Of a stretch of 64,000 nucleotides of DNA, positions 37,085-45,658 are shown piece by piece. Position 1 is the stretch's first letter; each line of letters opens with the position of its first letter. The translations under genes were made by a program, and so were the position numbers. The notes below the pieces were generated by a model that worked only from the letters and a program-made list of their open reading frames with translations, had not been told where the DNA came from and made no database searches. The DNA comes from Anaerolineae bacterium (lineage in GTDB: Bacteria > Chloroflexota > Anaerolineae > Aggregatilineales > Phototrophicaceae). The stretch is from positions 1 to 64,000 of the forward strand of contig JAJECX010000017.1 of the NCBI GenBank assembly GCA_022821805.1, read 5' to 3'.

Positions 37085-37642
37085 CTAGATTGCTTCGGCC
37101 TTGCGCAGCTTGTAGATGCCGCGCTTGCTGTAAACGGCGCCGGTCGGCCGCAAATCGCTTTCAAATAGCGCGAACTCGTCGACGCGAAATGGCTCGGCAT
37201 AGAAGTCGATATGCGCAGCCAGCCACTTGCTTGCCAGACCCCGGCGTATCGGCTTTTTGAAGCGCATCAAGGTGATATGCGGGTGGAAGCGCCGTCGCTC
37301 GCGCCGGAAGCCTTCGCTCTCCAATGCGCCGCCGACTTCTTCGTGCAGCGCCCGCAGCTCAGGCCTATTTTGCGCGCCAGCCCAGATGACGCGGGGCCGA
37401 TCGTTAATCGGAAACTGCCCAACGCCCATTATCTGCAAGTCAAAGACGCCAACCTTCACCGCCGCCAGCCTGCGCTGATAAGCCCGCGCCACCGCTTCCG
37501 GCACATCGCCGATGAAGTGCAACGTCATGTGCAAGGCATCGCGCCGGGTCCAGCGCCCGGGCGGCAGGTCGTCTTCGCGCAGGCTGAGGATCTGGTCTTT
37601 GACGCTATCTGGCAGGTCGATGGCGACGAAGAGGCGCGGCAT
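37085..37642 (-). CDS. thpR: RNA 2',3'-cyclic phosphodiesterase (2'-5' RNA ligase family)
   Basis: 185-residue 2H phosphoesterase that opens RNA 2',3'-cyclic phosphates. Two HxTx motifs are present: DALHMTLHFIGDVPEA (near residue 40) and FHPHITLMRFKKPIRRG (near 130), and each contributes one catalytic His. The N-terminus MPRLFVAIDLPDSVKDQI is characteristic of ThpR. The start is the ATG with GGAGAG upstream; a longer frame to 37699 lacks homologous sequence. In vivo role in this organism is not known. Confidence 0.88.
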   Translation of the reverse strand: MPRLFVAIDLPDSVKDQILSLREDDLPPGRWTRRDALHMTLHFIGDVPEAVARAYQRRLAAVKVGVFDLQIMGVGQFPINDRPRVIWAGAQNRPELRALHEEVGGALESEGFRRERRRFHPHITLMRFKKPIRRGLASKWLAAHIDFYAEPFRVDEFALFESDLRPTGAVYSKRGIYKLRKAEAI

Positions 37643-37791
37643 CCACTCTCCCTTTTCTTGAGCTTTCGACAGGGCGCGTCTCGGCATTGCAAGCCTCAAG
37701 ACTTTACTCTAACATAGCTCCGCCACTTGCGCTCAGAAGCAAAAGCAAGTTAGTCATGCCAAGAGGGACGGTGTTTCTCGTTTTCGGAATC

Positions 37792-37863
37792 TGTAGGGGC
37801 GAGCCTTGGCTCGCCCGTAATATTGAGATTATGCGTTCGGGCGACTCAAGAGTCGCCCCTACA
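37792..37863. repeat. Double-hairpin palindromic repeat (REP/BIME-like)
   Basis: Two perfect nine-base-pair hairpins, GGGCGAGCC-TT-GGCTCGCCC (37797-37816) and GGGCGACTC-AA-GAGTCGCCC (37839-37858), lie head-to-head inside outer arms TGTAGGGG/CCCCTACA. The whole 72-base unit is a near palindrome. It sits 53 bases upstream of the first substrate-binding protein gene. Related partial copies are at 20256 and 37064. Confidence 0.8.
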
Positions 37864-37915
37864 CTATTCTTCTTATTGTTGCATTACTTTATTGCACTTA
37901 CTGAGAGGGAAAAAG

Positions 37916-39244
37916 ATGAGGAAAACGCTGTGGGCTCGCGCCGCTGTCTTGATGCTGATGATTGCTTCGCTCTTGGCTGGGGCTGTCTATGCCGACAGCC
38001 ACTGCGGCTTCGCTGACGATGCCATACGAATCGGCGGCGTCGTGCCCTTGTCAGCGCCCGGCTCCGTCGCGGGCGGCATCGGCATGGATTGGGGTTTCCA
38101 GCAGGCGGCTGCCGATATCAACGCCGCTTGCGGCATACAGATCGGCGATGCGCGCCACCGCGTCAAGGTCATCACCGTTGATTCGGAAGGCGTCTCGGAA
38201 TTCGGTCAGTTGGTGGTCGAGCGCTTGATCTTGCAGGACGAAGTGCGCGGAATCGTTGGCTTCTATCACAGCGCCGTCGCCTTGGCCACAATGGGCATGG
38301 TGCAGCGCTACCGGATGCCGACCATTTACGCTCATCCGCGCAACGACAGCATCAGCGCCGCTGGCTACACTGAATATGAAGGCGCCCCGCCGCGCAAGAA
38401 TGATGGCACTGATTATGTCTTCCGCACCTCGCCGCCCAGCTCCGTCGTCGGCAAGATCGTCACCGATTGGCTGCTCGAGCAAGGAGTCGAAGATGTCGTG
38501 ATCATCCTGGAGAATACCGATTACGGGCATCCGGCGGCGGCGGCCGAACGAGCCCAATTGGAACGGGCGGGCGTGCGCGTCGATCAGCTCGAAGTCGAAT
38601 TGGGCACCGAAGATTTCGTGCCCATCCTGACGCGCCTCTACGCGCGCGCCAAGCTGCCTGACGCCATTCGCATTCTGGTCAGCGGGGAGACCTCTTACAA
38701 CCTGACGCAGCAAATGGCTGAGCTGGGCATCGCGCCGACCGCCGATACGATCTGCGTTACCAACCATCTCGCCTTTCAATCCATACAGTATTGGAATGCG
38801 GTGCCCGATGGCAACTATTGCGTCTTTGAACGGGTCGGCACGATTCCCAGCTTTTACAACGACTTGGCTTCCGACCTTGACGCCCGCTATCAAGAGGATT
38901 TCGGCGACATCCTCGTCAGCTTCGCCATGGAAGCCTATGACAGCGTCTGGCTGATGGCTGACGCGATCGAGCGGGCGGGCACTTTCTCTGACCCCGACGC
39001 CATCGTCGCCGCGCTGGAAACGACTGATATCGACTTGTCGCAGGGCCGCTACTATTTCACCTACGGCAGCCACAACCCGGAATTGCCCGCGGGCACGCCC
39101 GCCTATATGTGGCATCAATGGCCCGTGCCGGAGGTGACGGTGATGCAATATTTCGAGGCCGGGCAGAGCGGTCTCGATGCTGCAGTTGTGTATCCGCCTG
39201 TCTACCAGACGCACGGCATATCCTACTTCAAGCCGGGCGATTAG
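37916..39244 (+). CDS. ABC-transporter substrate-binding protein, LivK-like (type 1 periplasmic fold)
   Basis: 442-residue extracellular binding protein of the branched-chain amino-acid/urea type. Signal peptide residues 1-25 (MRKTLWARAAVLMLMIASLL ending before DSHCGF) lack a lipobox at the cleavage site. The first-lobe signature is IRIGGVVPLSAPGSVAGGIG, and the hinge-linked second lobe has SFAMEAYDSVWLMADAIERA. ATG start with GAGAGGGA upstream. It is paralogous to the next gene (same order of motifs) and has no permease or ATPase gene nearby. Ligand unknown. Confidence 0.85.
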   Translation: MRKTLWARAAVLMLMIASLLAGAVYADSHCGFADDAIRIGGVVPLSAPGSVAGGIGMDWGFQQAAADINAACGIQIGDARHRVKVITVDSEGVSEFGQLVVERLILQDEVRGIVGFYHSAVALATMGMVQRYRMPTIYAHPRNDSISAAGYTEYEGAPPRKNDGTDYVFRTSPPSSVVGKIVTDWLLEQGVEDVVIILENTDYGHPAAAAERAQLERAGVRVDQLEVELGTEDFVPILTRLYARAKLPDAIRILVSGETSYNLTQQMAELGIAPTADTICVTNHLAFQSIQYWNAVPDGNYCVFERVGTIPSFYNDLASDLDARYQEDFGDILVSFAMEAYDSVWLMADAIERAGTFSDPDAIVAALETTDIDLSQGRYYFTYGSHNPELPAGTPAYMWHQWPVPEVTVMQYFEAGQSGLDAAVVYPPVYQTHGISYFKPGD

Positions 39245-39297
39245 GCGGAAACCACAACATCAGCCTGCGATGCGCCTGGCTCTGTGACTGGCGCCGC

Positions 39298-39325
39298 TTG
39301 ATTCACGATTTTCGAAATATATGAT
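39298..39325 (+). promoter_or_regulatory. Promoter-like site before second binding-protein gene
   Basis: TTGATT (39298-39303) and TATGAT (39320-39325) are separated by 16 bases, a plausible sigma-70-type -35/-10 pair 65 bases upstream of the ATG. Motif matching only. Confidence 0.35.
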
Positions 39326-39390
39326 ACACTTAATTGTAAGTGAAGATTCTAGCTCTTGCATTTACCGGCAAGAGCGGAGGGGGAAGTATC

Positions 39391-40728
39391 ATGAATAGTA
39401 AATTATGTTTAAGAACAATATTACTGGCCTTCTCATTAATGCTGATGTTTGGCGCCGGCTTGACAAATGCCGACGGCCACTGCGAATTCGCCGACGAGAC
39501 GATCAAACTGGGCGGCATCGCCCCGCTTTCCCCGCCGGGATCGACGGGCGCCGGCGTCATCATTGACTGGGCTTTTCAGCAGGCGACCGCCGATATCAAC
39601 GCTGATTGCGGTGTGGATATCGCCGGCGTCAACCATCGGCTGGAAGTGCTGACGGGCGATTCCGAAGGCATATCCGAGCGCGGACAGGCGTTGGCCGAAC
39701 GCTGGATCTTTGAAGATGAGGTTCATGGCGTGGTCGGCGGTTATCATAGCGCGGTGGCTTTGGCGCTGATGAAATTGACGCAGGAGAACCAGATCCCGAC
39801 TCTGTTCGCCGGACCCTGGAACGACAACATCACCGCCAACGGCATCATCGAATACGAAGGCAGACCGCCGCGCATTGAAGACGGGGTGGATTATATCTTC
39901 CGCACTTCGCCCGCCAATTCCATGGTCGCCGCGGTCGCCGCGGATTGGATAATTGACCTGGGCTTGGAAGATGTGATCATCATGACCGAAAACACCGATT
40001 ACGGCATACCCGCCGCAGCCGATGAAAGGGCGCTGTTGGAAGCGGCCGGCATCACCGTCGAGCAATACAACGTTGAGCTGGGCACGGAAGATTTCGTCCC
40101 CATCCTCAGCCGGGTGCTGGCGCGTTCCGAGCCGCCGGACGCCGTCCACGTTCTGGTTACTGGCGAGACCGGCTTCAACCTCAACCAGCAGATGGCGGAG
40201 CTGGGAATCACGCCCAGCGCCGATACGATCTGCATCGCCGAGAGCTTCGCGGGCGAATCCGGTCTGTTTTGGGCGGCTGTGCCCGATGGCAACTATTGCG
40301 CCTTCACCCGCGTCGGCGCGACGCCGGCATTGTTCAATGACATGGCGCATGAATTACACGCGCATTACCGCGACGAGTGGGGCGGCGTCCCGCCCAGCTT
40401 CGCCATGGAGCCCTACGACAGCGTTCGCTTGATGGCGAAGGCCATGGACCTGGCCGACACCTATAGCGACGGCGCTGCCATTGTCGCCGCGCTCGAGACC
40501 ATTGATGTTGAACTTTCGCAGGGTAGGTACTACTTCAATTTCGGCAGCCATAATCCCGACCTGCCCGAGGGTACGCCTACCTTTATGTGGCACCAGTGGC
40601 CCGACCCGATCGTGGTGATGATGCAGTACTTCGAGCAGGATCAAGACGCCCTCGACGCCGCGGTGATCTATCCGCCGCTCTATCAGACGCATGGCACGTC
40701 TTACATCGAACCTGGCGCATCGCCCTGA
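39391..40728 (+). CDS. ABC-transporter substrate-binding protein, LivK-like, paralogue of upstream gene
   Basis: 445-residue paralogue of the preceding protein. It has a signal peptide (MNSKLCLRTILLAFSLMLMF), then the same first-lobe pattern IKLGGIAPLSPPGSTGAGVI and the same second-lobe pattern SFAMEPYDSVRLMAKAMDLA. The shared HC(E/G)FADE/D start of the mature protein is conserved between both copies. GGAGGGGGA ribosome site. Its own promoter-like sequence and 146-base spacing suggest independent expression. Ligand unknown; no associated permease in this window. Confidence 0.85.
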   Translation: MNSKLCLRTILLAFSLMLMFGAGLTNADGHCEFADETIKLGGIAPLSPPGSTGAGVIIDWAFQQATADINADCGVDIAGVNHRLEVLTGDSEGISERGQALAERWIFEDEVHGVVGGYHSAVALALMKLTQENQIPTLFAGPWNDNITANGIIEYEGRPPRIEDGVDYIFRTSPANSMVAAVAADWIIDLGLEDVIIMTENTDYGIPAAADERALLEAAGITVEQYNVELGTEDFVPILSRVLARSEPPDAVHVLVTGETGFNLNQQMAELGITPSADTICIAESFAGESGLFWAAVPDGNYCAFTRVGATPALFNDMAHELHAHYRDEWGGVPPSFAMEPYDSVRLMAKAMDLADTYSDGAAIVAALETIDVELSQGRYYFNFGSHNPDLPEGTPTFMWHQWPDPIVVMMQYFEQDQDALDAAVIYPPLYQTHGTSYIEPGASP

Positions 40729-40730
40729 TT

Positions 40731-40760
40731 TTGCCGCTGGCGTCGCAAAGGCGTTATAAT
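40731..40760 (+). promoter_or_regulatory. Promoter-like site before the nucleoside hydrolase
   Basis: TTGCCG at 40731-40736 and TATAAT at 40755-40760 with an 18-base spacer. It is followed within ten bases by a hairpin and a T-rich run, so transcripts begun here would first pass through the hairpin. Confidence 0.45.
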
Positions 40761-40772
40761 TGCTCGAATAGA

Positions 40773-40804
40773 CGGGCGGGTCGCAAGCCCGCTCGTTTTC
40801 TTTT
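40773..40804 (+). terminator. Rho-independent terminator-like hairpin, possible attenuator
   Basis: CGGGCGGG (40773-40780) pairs with CCCGCTCG (40788-40795) around a seven-base loop with one G-T pair, followed by TTTTCTTTT. It lies between the downstream promoter-like site and the nucleoside hydrolase ATG. It could end the binding-protein transcript or attenuate the next gene. Confidence 0.6.
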
Positions 40805-40827
40805 GAACAGATACAGGACGTATAACG

Positions 40828-41754
40828 ATGATCTTTCCTGAATTGACTGAGGGCTTTCGCATCAGCCGGCTGGCGCATCCGGGCCGCAAAGCGCGTATGG
40901 TCCTTGACACCGATACTTACAATGAAATTGACGATCAGTTCGCTTTGACCTACGCGCTGCTCTCGCCGGAGCAGATGTCGGTAGAAGCCATCTACGCCGC
41001 GCCTTTTCACAACACGCGCTCAGACGGACCTGGCGACGGCATGGAAAAGAGCTATGAGGAAATTCTGCGTTTGCTCGACTTCTTGGGTTATTCGGCCGAT
41101 GGCTTCGCCTTTCGCGGCTCAACGGAATACATCGGCGTTGATCGTGTGCCGCAGGATAACGCCGCCGTCCGCGACCTGATCGAAAAGGCGCTGGCGAGCG
41201 GCGATGACGACCCGCTTTACGTCGTAGCCATCGGCGCGATCACCAATGTGGCCTCAGCGCTATTGCTCGAACCGGAAATCATCAAGAGAATCGTGGTTGT
41301 TTGGCTGGGCGGGCATAACTTGAACTGGCCCCACACGCGCGAATTCAACCTGGTTCAGGATGTGCCGGCGGCGCAGGTTGTGCTCGACAGCGGCGTGCCC
41401 TTCGTCATCGTGCCCTGTTACGGCGTGACCTCGCACCTGCTGACGACGCTGCCGGAGTTGCGCGAATTTATCGGCGGGACCAGCCGCCTGGGCGATTATC
41501 TCTGTCAGATTTTCCAGGAATACCGACCGGACTCCTTCGGCGCTTCCAGCGTCATCTGGGATATCTCAACGATCGCCTGGCTGATCAACCCCGACTGGGC
41601 GCCGAGCGATCTGACGCACAGCCCCGTGCTGACAGACCAGGTGACCTGGAGCGTCGACCGCTCACGGCATCTGGCGCGGGTCGCCAACTTCGTTCATCGC
41701 GATCCGATCTTCCGCGACCTTTTCGGCAAAATCCGCGCTCACGGCGGCGTTTAG
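40828..41754 (+). CDS. Inosine/uridine-preferring nucleoside hydrolase
   Basis: 308-residue nucleoside hydrolase that cleaves N-glycosidic bonds of ribonucleosides. The calcium-binding N-terminal motif VLDTDTYNEIDDQFALTYAL matches the D-x-D-x(3)-D-D signature, and the mid-protein VWLGGHNLNWPHTREFNLVQ carries the conserved H, N and NLxxD region. The C-terminal SSVIWDISTIAWLINPDWAP matches the family's D-x-(A/T) metal-contact segment. Substrate (purine, pyrimidine or modified) is open. It has its own promoter-like site and a hairpin in its leader. Convergent with a HEAT-like gene, four-base overlap at the stops. Confidence 0.88.
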   Translation: MIFPELTEGFRISRLAHPGRKARMVLDTDTYNEIDDQFALTYALLSPEQMSVEAIYAAPFHNTRSDGPGDGMEKSYEEILRLLDFLGYSADGFAFRGSTEYIGVDRVPQDNAAVRDLIEKALASGDDDPLYVVAIGAITNVASALLLEPEIIKRIVVVWLGGHNLNWPHTREFNLVQDVPAAQVVLDSGVPFVIVPCYGVTSHLLTTLPELREFIGGTSRLGDYLCQIFQEYRPDSFGASSVIWDISTIAWLINPDWAPSDLTHSPVLTDQVTWSVDRSRHLARVANFVHRDPIFRDLFGKIRAHGGV

Positions 41755-42284
41755 ATCCAATCAAAAGCCTCTCGGGTTCGGCGCAGGCGCGCCAGCACCG
41801 ACGGAGCGGCATCCTGCCCGGCTTCGGCCAGCAAATCCAAGGCGCGATCGCGAAATGCCTGATGCTGATCGGCGAGCACAGCGGCCCCGTGCACGCTCCA
41901 GGCGCGGATGAATTTGTTGTCGCCCCGCGCTTGGGCCGCCAGCGCATCCATCAAGGACGCCGCCAGTGAAGTTGGCACGGCCAGCCTGTCCATCATCTGC
42001 AAGACATGGATGCGGCTGAGCCAGTTGCTCTCCTGAATCAGCAGGCGCAAAAGCGTTTCAGTTTGGCTTGGGGAAAGCTGCGCGCCGGTCACCCCAAAAC
42101 GCTTGAGCAGCCAGGTGGCGGCCGCTTGCGCATTGTGGTCATCGCTAGCGGCGAAATCGCACAGTTCCGCGACCAGGCTTGCGTCCGGCAGGTGCGCGGC
42201 AGCGAAGCGTTCGAGCGCATCGGTACTCTTGCCATTGAAATCCAGCAGCGCCTGCGTCAACGCGTCCGACCGTGGAGACGTCAT
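41751..42284 (-). CDS. HEAT-repeat-like helical protein
   Basis: 177-residue alpha-helical protein with tandem paired helices: SLVAELCDFAASDDHNAQAA, TWLLKRFGVTGAQLSPSQTE, TLLRLLIQESNWLSRIHVLQ and FRDRALDLLAEAGQDAAPSV. HEAT-like repeats form protein-binding scaffolds, with no enzymatic motif here. The start ATG overlaps the TGA of the upstream DUF1801 gene (ATGA) and its stop overlaps the stop of the convergent nucleoside hydrolase gene, so there is no room for other signals. Confidence 0.65.
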   Translation of the reverse strand: MTSPRSDALTQALLDFNGKSTDALERFAAAHLPDASLVAELCDFAASDDHNAQAAATWLLKRFGVTGAQLSPSQTETLLRLLIQESNWLSRIHVLQMMDRLAVPTSLAASLMDALAAQARGDNKFIRAWSVHGAAVLADQHQAFRDRALDLLAEAGQDAAPSVLARLRRTREAFDWI

Positions 42285-42682
42285 TGCAGTTTGGGCAAGT
42301 ACCGGCTGGCTTCGGCGATCAACTCCCTTAATCCCTCACCCTCCAGATCCGCTGCATTGCGAATCTTTATATGCCGCAAGTCGGCGCCCTTTCCCTCAAG
42401 CAGATTCTGCGGATCGGGCAGGTGGGCGCCGTACATGAAGCCGAAGTTGAGGTGTTTCTTGAAGGGCGCGATATAACAGAAATGCTGCGACATTTTCTTC
42501 GGTCCGACGCCGTATCCGGCGATCTTCTGCCGCGCCCAGGGCACTTCGGTAATGCCCGGCATGACATCCGCCAGCAGCGCGCGGGCGGCATGGGCGAGCG
42601 CTTGAATCTCCGGCGGCGCAGCGGCGATGACATCTTCGAAACTGCCGTTGCCGCCGACGGTTTTGATGTCGAGGTCGGTCAT
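42281..42682 (-). CDS. DUF1801-family protein
   Basis: 133-residue protein of the DUF1801/YdhG type, a beta-rich fold related to frataxin-like and iron-binding domains. Characteristic are ITEVPWARQKIAGYGVGPKK, FCYIAPFKKHLNFGFMYGAH and LEGKGADLRHIKIRNAADLE near the end. Function is unknown in the family. It is translationally coupled to the HEAT-like gene by an ATGA overlap. The gene order DUF1801 then HEAT-like is probably a two-gene operon. Confidence 0.82.
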   Translation of the reverse strand: MTDLDIKTVGGNGSFEDVIAAAPPEIQALAHAARALLADVMPGITEVPWARQKIAGYGVGPKKMSQHFCYIAPFKKHLNFGFMYGAHLPDPQNLLEGKGADLRHIKIRNAADLEGEGLRELIAEASRYLPKLQ

Positions 42683-42827
42683 GTCAATCCCTCAGCATAG
42701 AACAGCGAATCTGATTCTAGCGACGCCGAGTCAGAGCTGTCAACGGAGCCTGTTACAGGCAGCCAATCAGACTTCGTAGATGATAAAATCATAGAGATTG
42801 CTTTGCTTCAAATGGCGGGGAGGATGA

Positions 42828-43775
42828 GTGGCTCTCGTTTCAGTTGTCATGCCAGTGTTCAATGGCGAGCGTTTTCTCGCCGAAGCGATAGAGAGCATCC
42901 TGTCACAGACCTTTACCGACTTTGAGTTCATCATCGTCGACGATGGTTCGCAAGATCGCTCGGCGGCGGTCGCCGGCTCGTATGCCCAACACGATGAGCG
43001 AATCCGCTTCGTCAGATTAGAACGCAATGTGGGAGAAGCGGACGCGCGCAACCATGGCCTTGCTCGCGCGCGCGGCGAATTGATCGCTACCATGGATTGC
43101 GATGACGTTTCTCTACCGCAGCGTCTTCAAAGGCAGGTGGATGTCTTGGCGCGCAAGCCGGAGATCGGCGTGCTTGGGACCGGCGCGCAGGCGGTAAATG
43201 AGGAATTGCGCCCGCTCTTCAACTTTGACTTGCCGCAGCAGCACGCGCTGATCGTCATGAATCTGTTCGTCGGTTCCTTCTTTATCCACCCGTCCACCAT
43301 GATGCGGCGCGAAGCGCTGTCAGATGTTGGCGGATACCAAAGTTCCCAGCCAACGGCGCCTGATACCGAGCTATGGTCGCGTCTGATGTGGCGTACGCGC
43401 TTCGCCAATTTGCCCGAGCGGCTCTTGCTCTATCGCTGGCATCCCGAGCAAATTCACCGGAGGCGCGACGCGCTGGCGATGAAGCAAGCATCGGAAGTGA
43501 GAGAACGACTGCTCAAGCGGCTTTGGGGCGAAGCGCCGCCTGATTCCGTGATCCGTTTCGAGCGGATGCAACGAGATGAAAAGCTAAGTGCTCTCGATCG
43601 AAGGCGAGCCCGGTGTGATTTGACGCGTCTCTTGAATGCGATGATCGCGCGTGAGGCAATTGATCCGGCGGACAGAAGTCTTGTCGAAGTCCACATTCAG
43701 CGCCGACTCGAAAGCACGACCCCGCGCCTGTGGCAGATCTTCCTGCATTGGAAACGTCATCATTTCGGTCGCTGA
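42828..43775 (+). CDS. Glycosyltransferase family 2
   Basis: 315-residue GT2 enzyme with a GTG start and GGGGAGG upstream. Features are ALVSVVMPVFNGERFLAEAI, the first acidic pair FEFIIVDDGSQDRSAAVAGS (near 42), the metal-binding DxD-like TMDCDDVSLPQRLQ (near 90), and a catalytic-region helix FANLPERLLLYRWHPEQIHR. The C-terminal part contains no membrane segment. The enzyme probably adds a sugar to a surface glycan. It has its own A+T-rich promoter region (TAAAATCATAGAG) and faces a kynureninase-like gene 59 bases further on. Confidence 0.87.
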   Translation: MALVSVVMPVFNGERFLAEAIESILSQTFTDFEFIIVDDGSQDRSAAVAGSYAQHDERIRFVRLERNVGEADARNHGLARARGELIATMDCDDVSLPQRLQRQVDVLARKPEIGVLGTGAQAVNEELRPLFNFDLPQQHALIVMNLFVGSFFIHPSTMMRREALSDVGGYQSSQPTAPDTELWSRLMWRTRFANLPERLLLYRWHPEQIHRRRDALAMKQASEVRERLLKRLWGEAPPDSVIRFERMQRDEKLSALDRRRARCDLTRLLNAMIAREAIDPADRSLVEVHIQRRLESTTPRLWQIFLHWKRHHFGR

Positions 43776-43834
43776 ATCTCGCGCCTCTTGCTTTACAATG
43801 TCCCGCATTGCCCGATCAGCCGAGAGCTCCCCCC

Positions 43835-45001
43835 ATGACCGCTGACCCGCTGCTCAAATGGCGCGCTGAATTCCCGATTCTGAGCCGCTGCAATTACCTG
43901 ATCAGTAATTCTCTGGGCGCGATGCCGCGAGGCGTCTATGACAGCCTGCGTTATTACGCCGATACCTGGGCGGAGCGGGGCGTCTCGGCTTGGGGAAGCG
44001 GCTGGTTCGAATTGCCGCAGACCACCGGCAACAAGATCGCCCCGCTGATGGGCGCCGCTGAGGATACGGTGCTGGTGCATCAAAACGCCAGCATCGCCAA
44101 CAGCATCCTCTTTGGCGCGCTCGACTTCAGCGATCGGCGGCGCGACAAAGTTGTCATCACCGAGCTTGATTTCCCTAGCGATGTCTATGCGCTGCGCAGC
44201 TGGCTGCCGGACCACATGCGCATTCAGACGATCCGTTCGCGCGATGGCGTGCATATCGACATTGATGAGCTGCTCGACGCCATCGACGAATCGACCCGTC
44301 TAGTCAGCACATCGCACGTGCTATTCCGCAGCGCCTTCATTATGCCGGCGCGGGCGATCACAGAGAAAGCGCATCGCGTCGGCGCGCAAGTCCTCTTCAA
44401 CGGCTATCACAGCGTCGGCGTGATCCCGGTTGATGTCGGCGGTTGGGATGTCGATTATTACATCGGCGGCGTGCTCAAGTGGCTCTGTGGCGGCCCCGGC
44501 GGAGTCTTTATGTACGTGCGGCCCGATCTGCTGCCATCGCTCAACCCCAAGGTGACCGGCTGGTTCGCCAGCAAATCGCCTTTCGCCTTTGATGTTGAAG
44601 GGCTGGACCTGCGCGAAGACGCCTACCGCCTGATGAACGGCACGCCCGGCATCGCCTCCCTGCACGCTATCCAACCGGGCGTCGACATCATCGCCGAGGT
44701 CGGCGTCGCCGCCATCCGCGAGAAATCAATGCGGCAGACGGCGCTGATCATCGAGCTCGCCGATGAATTGGGTTACGAGGTCGTCTCCCCGCGCAATCCC
44801 GCCCAGCGCGCCGGTACGGTCACCGTCAATCCGCCGCATGCCTTTGAAGTTTCGAACGCGCTGCTGGCGCGCGACATCAAGATTGACTATCGCCCCAAGG
44901 CGGGCATCCGCATCGCGCCGCATTTCTACAACACTGATGACGAAATCCGCTCAGCCATGCTGGCGATCGGCGAAATCTTGGCTGACGGGAGTTGGACTTG
45001 A
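43835..45001 (+). CDS. Kynureninase-like / class V aminotransferase-fold PLP enzyme
   Basis: 388-residue fold-type I PLP enzyme. The start ATG is that of MTADPLLKWRAEFPI; a longer frame in front is rejected. It resembles kynureninases: the cofactor-lysine region is IGGVLKWLCGGPGGVFMYV (Lys about 216), with ESTRLVSTSHVLFRSAFIMP before it. NYLISNSLGAMPRGVYDSL near residue 20 and the final IKIDYRPKAGIRIAPHFYNT are also family-like. Function could be kynureninase or a related C-S or C-C lyase. Its stop overlaps the start of the following unannotated frame of the GxxExxY unit. Confidence 0.8.
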   Translation: MTADPLLKWRAEFPILSRCNYLISNSLGAMPRGVYDSLRYYADTWAERGVSAWGSGWFELPQTTGNKIAPLMGAAEDTVLVHQNASIANSILFGALDFSDRRRDKVVITELDFPSDVYALRSWLPDHMRIQTIRSRDGVHIDIDELLDAIDESTRLVSTSHVLFRSAFIMPARAITEKAHRVGAQVLFNGYHSVGVIPVDVGGWDVDYYIGGVLKWLCGGPGGVFMYVRPDLLPSLNPKVTGWFASKSPFAFDVEGLDLREDAYRLMNGTPGIASLHAIQPGVDIIAEVGVAAIREKSMRQTALIIELADELGYEVVSPRNPAQRAGTVTVNPPHAFEVSNALLARDIKIDYRPKAGIRIAPHFYNTDDEIRSAMLAIGEILADGSWT

Positions 45002-45012
45002 CATACGGCAGA

Positions 45013-45527
45013 TTCACCACAGAGGAAACGAGGAAACACAGAGAACACAGAGGGATTGTGGAGTGGGTAATGCGCGATTCTGAAAAAGATCCGTTGACTC
45101 GTCGGATTATTGGTGCGGCGATGAATGTGCACAGCGAGTTTGGCGCCGGGTTGCTCGAAAGTGTTTACCAGAATGCCCTTTGCATTGAATTGAGGGCGCA
45201 AGGCATACGCTATCGGGCGCAGCAAGCCATCGACATTAAATACCATGAACAGCGTGTCGGACATTTAGTCGCCGATATCGTTGTCGAAGGGCGTGTCATT
45301 CTCGAATTAAAGTCTGTGGAAAAGCTGCTGCCCATTCACACCGCCCAGTTGATCACGTACCTCAAAGCCACTGGCATAAGAACGGGATTACTCATCAATT
45401 TCAATGTCCGTCATTTGCGGCACGGCATCAAACGGGTCATGTATTGAAAGAATCGCCAGATCATATCTTGCAAACCGCAAAGTTTTCCTCGGTGACCTCT
45501 GTGTTTCCTCTCTTACTCTGTGGTGAA
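45013..45527. mobile_element. TIR-bounded GxxExxY unit, copy 1
   Basis: A 515-base unit begins TTCACCACAGAGGAAACGAG and ends with CTCTGTGGTGAA. The first 31 bases and the reverse complement of the last 31 match at 28 positions (TTCACCACAGAG exact for 12). One GxxExxY gene fills the interior. A near-identical unit is at 46614-47121. No target-site duplication could be established by eye. Confidence 0.7.
45070..45447 (+). CDS. GxxExxY protein, PD-(D/E)XK-like, copy 1
   Basis: 125-residue protein. The start is taken at the ATG of MRDSEKDPLTRRIIGAAMNV, in agreement with copy 2; an in-frame start at 44992 would run through the repeat DNA. It shows the G-L-L-E-S-V-Y signature (FGAGLLESVYQNALCIELRA) and a nuclease-like core VGHLVADIVVEGRVILELKS with D...E-x-K spacing. 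The closing region is TAQLITYLKATGIRTGLLIN, FNVRHLRHGIKRV. The family is widespread but of unproven function, probably nucleic-acid active. It is 114/125 identical by my count to copy 2. Confidence 0.85.
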   Translation: MRDSEKDPLTRRIIGAAMNVHSEFGAGLLESVYQNALCIELRAQGIRYRAQQAIDIKYHEQRVGHLVADIVVEGRVILELKSVEKLLPIHTAQLITYLKATGIRTGLLINFNVRHLRHGIKRVMY

Positions 45528-45658
45528 GCTTCTATGTGCACGCCGCCATCTCAAGACTTCGGCGCGAAAGGCTTAGTCTGGACCTCTTGAGATGGTAGTT
45601 AAGTGCTTGCCGTTCTGATAGGATGCGTCTTGGACTAGGCAATTAAGGGAGGCGCGGC

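Noticed and set aside
38051..39214. A 387-codon minus-strand frame opposite the first binding-protein gene
   Set aside because: Shadow of the sense gene; no start signal or family.
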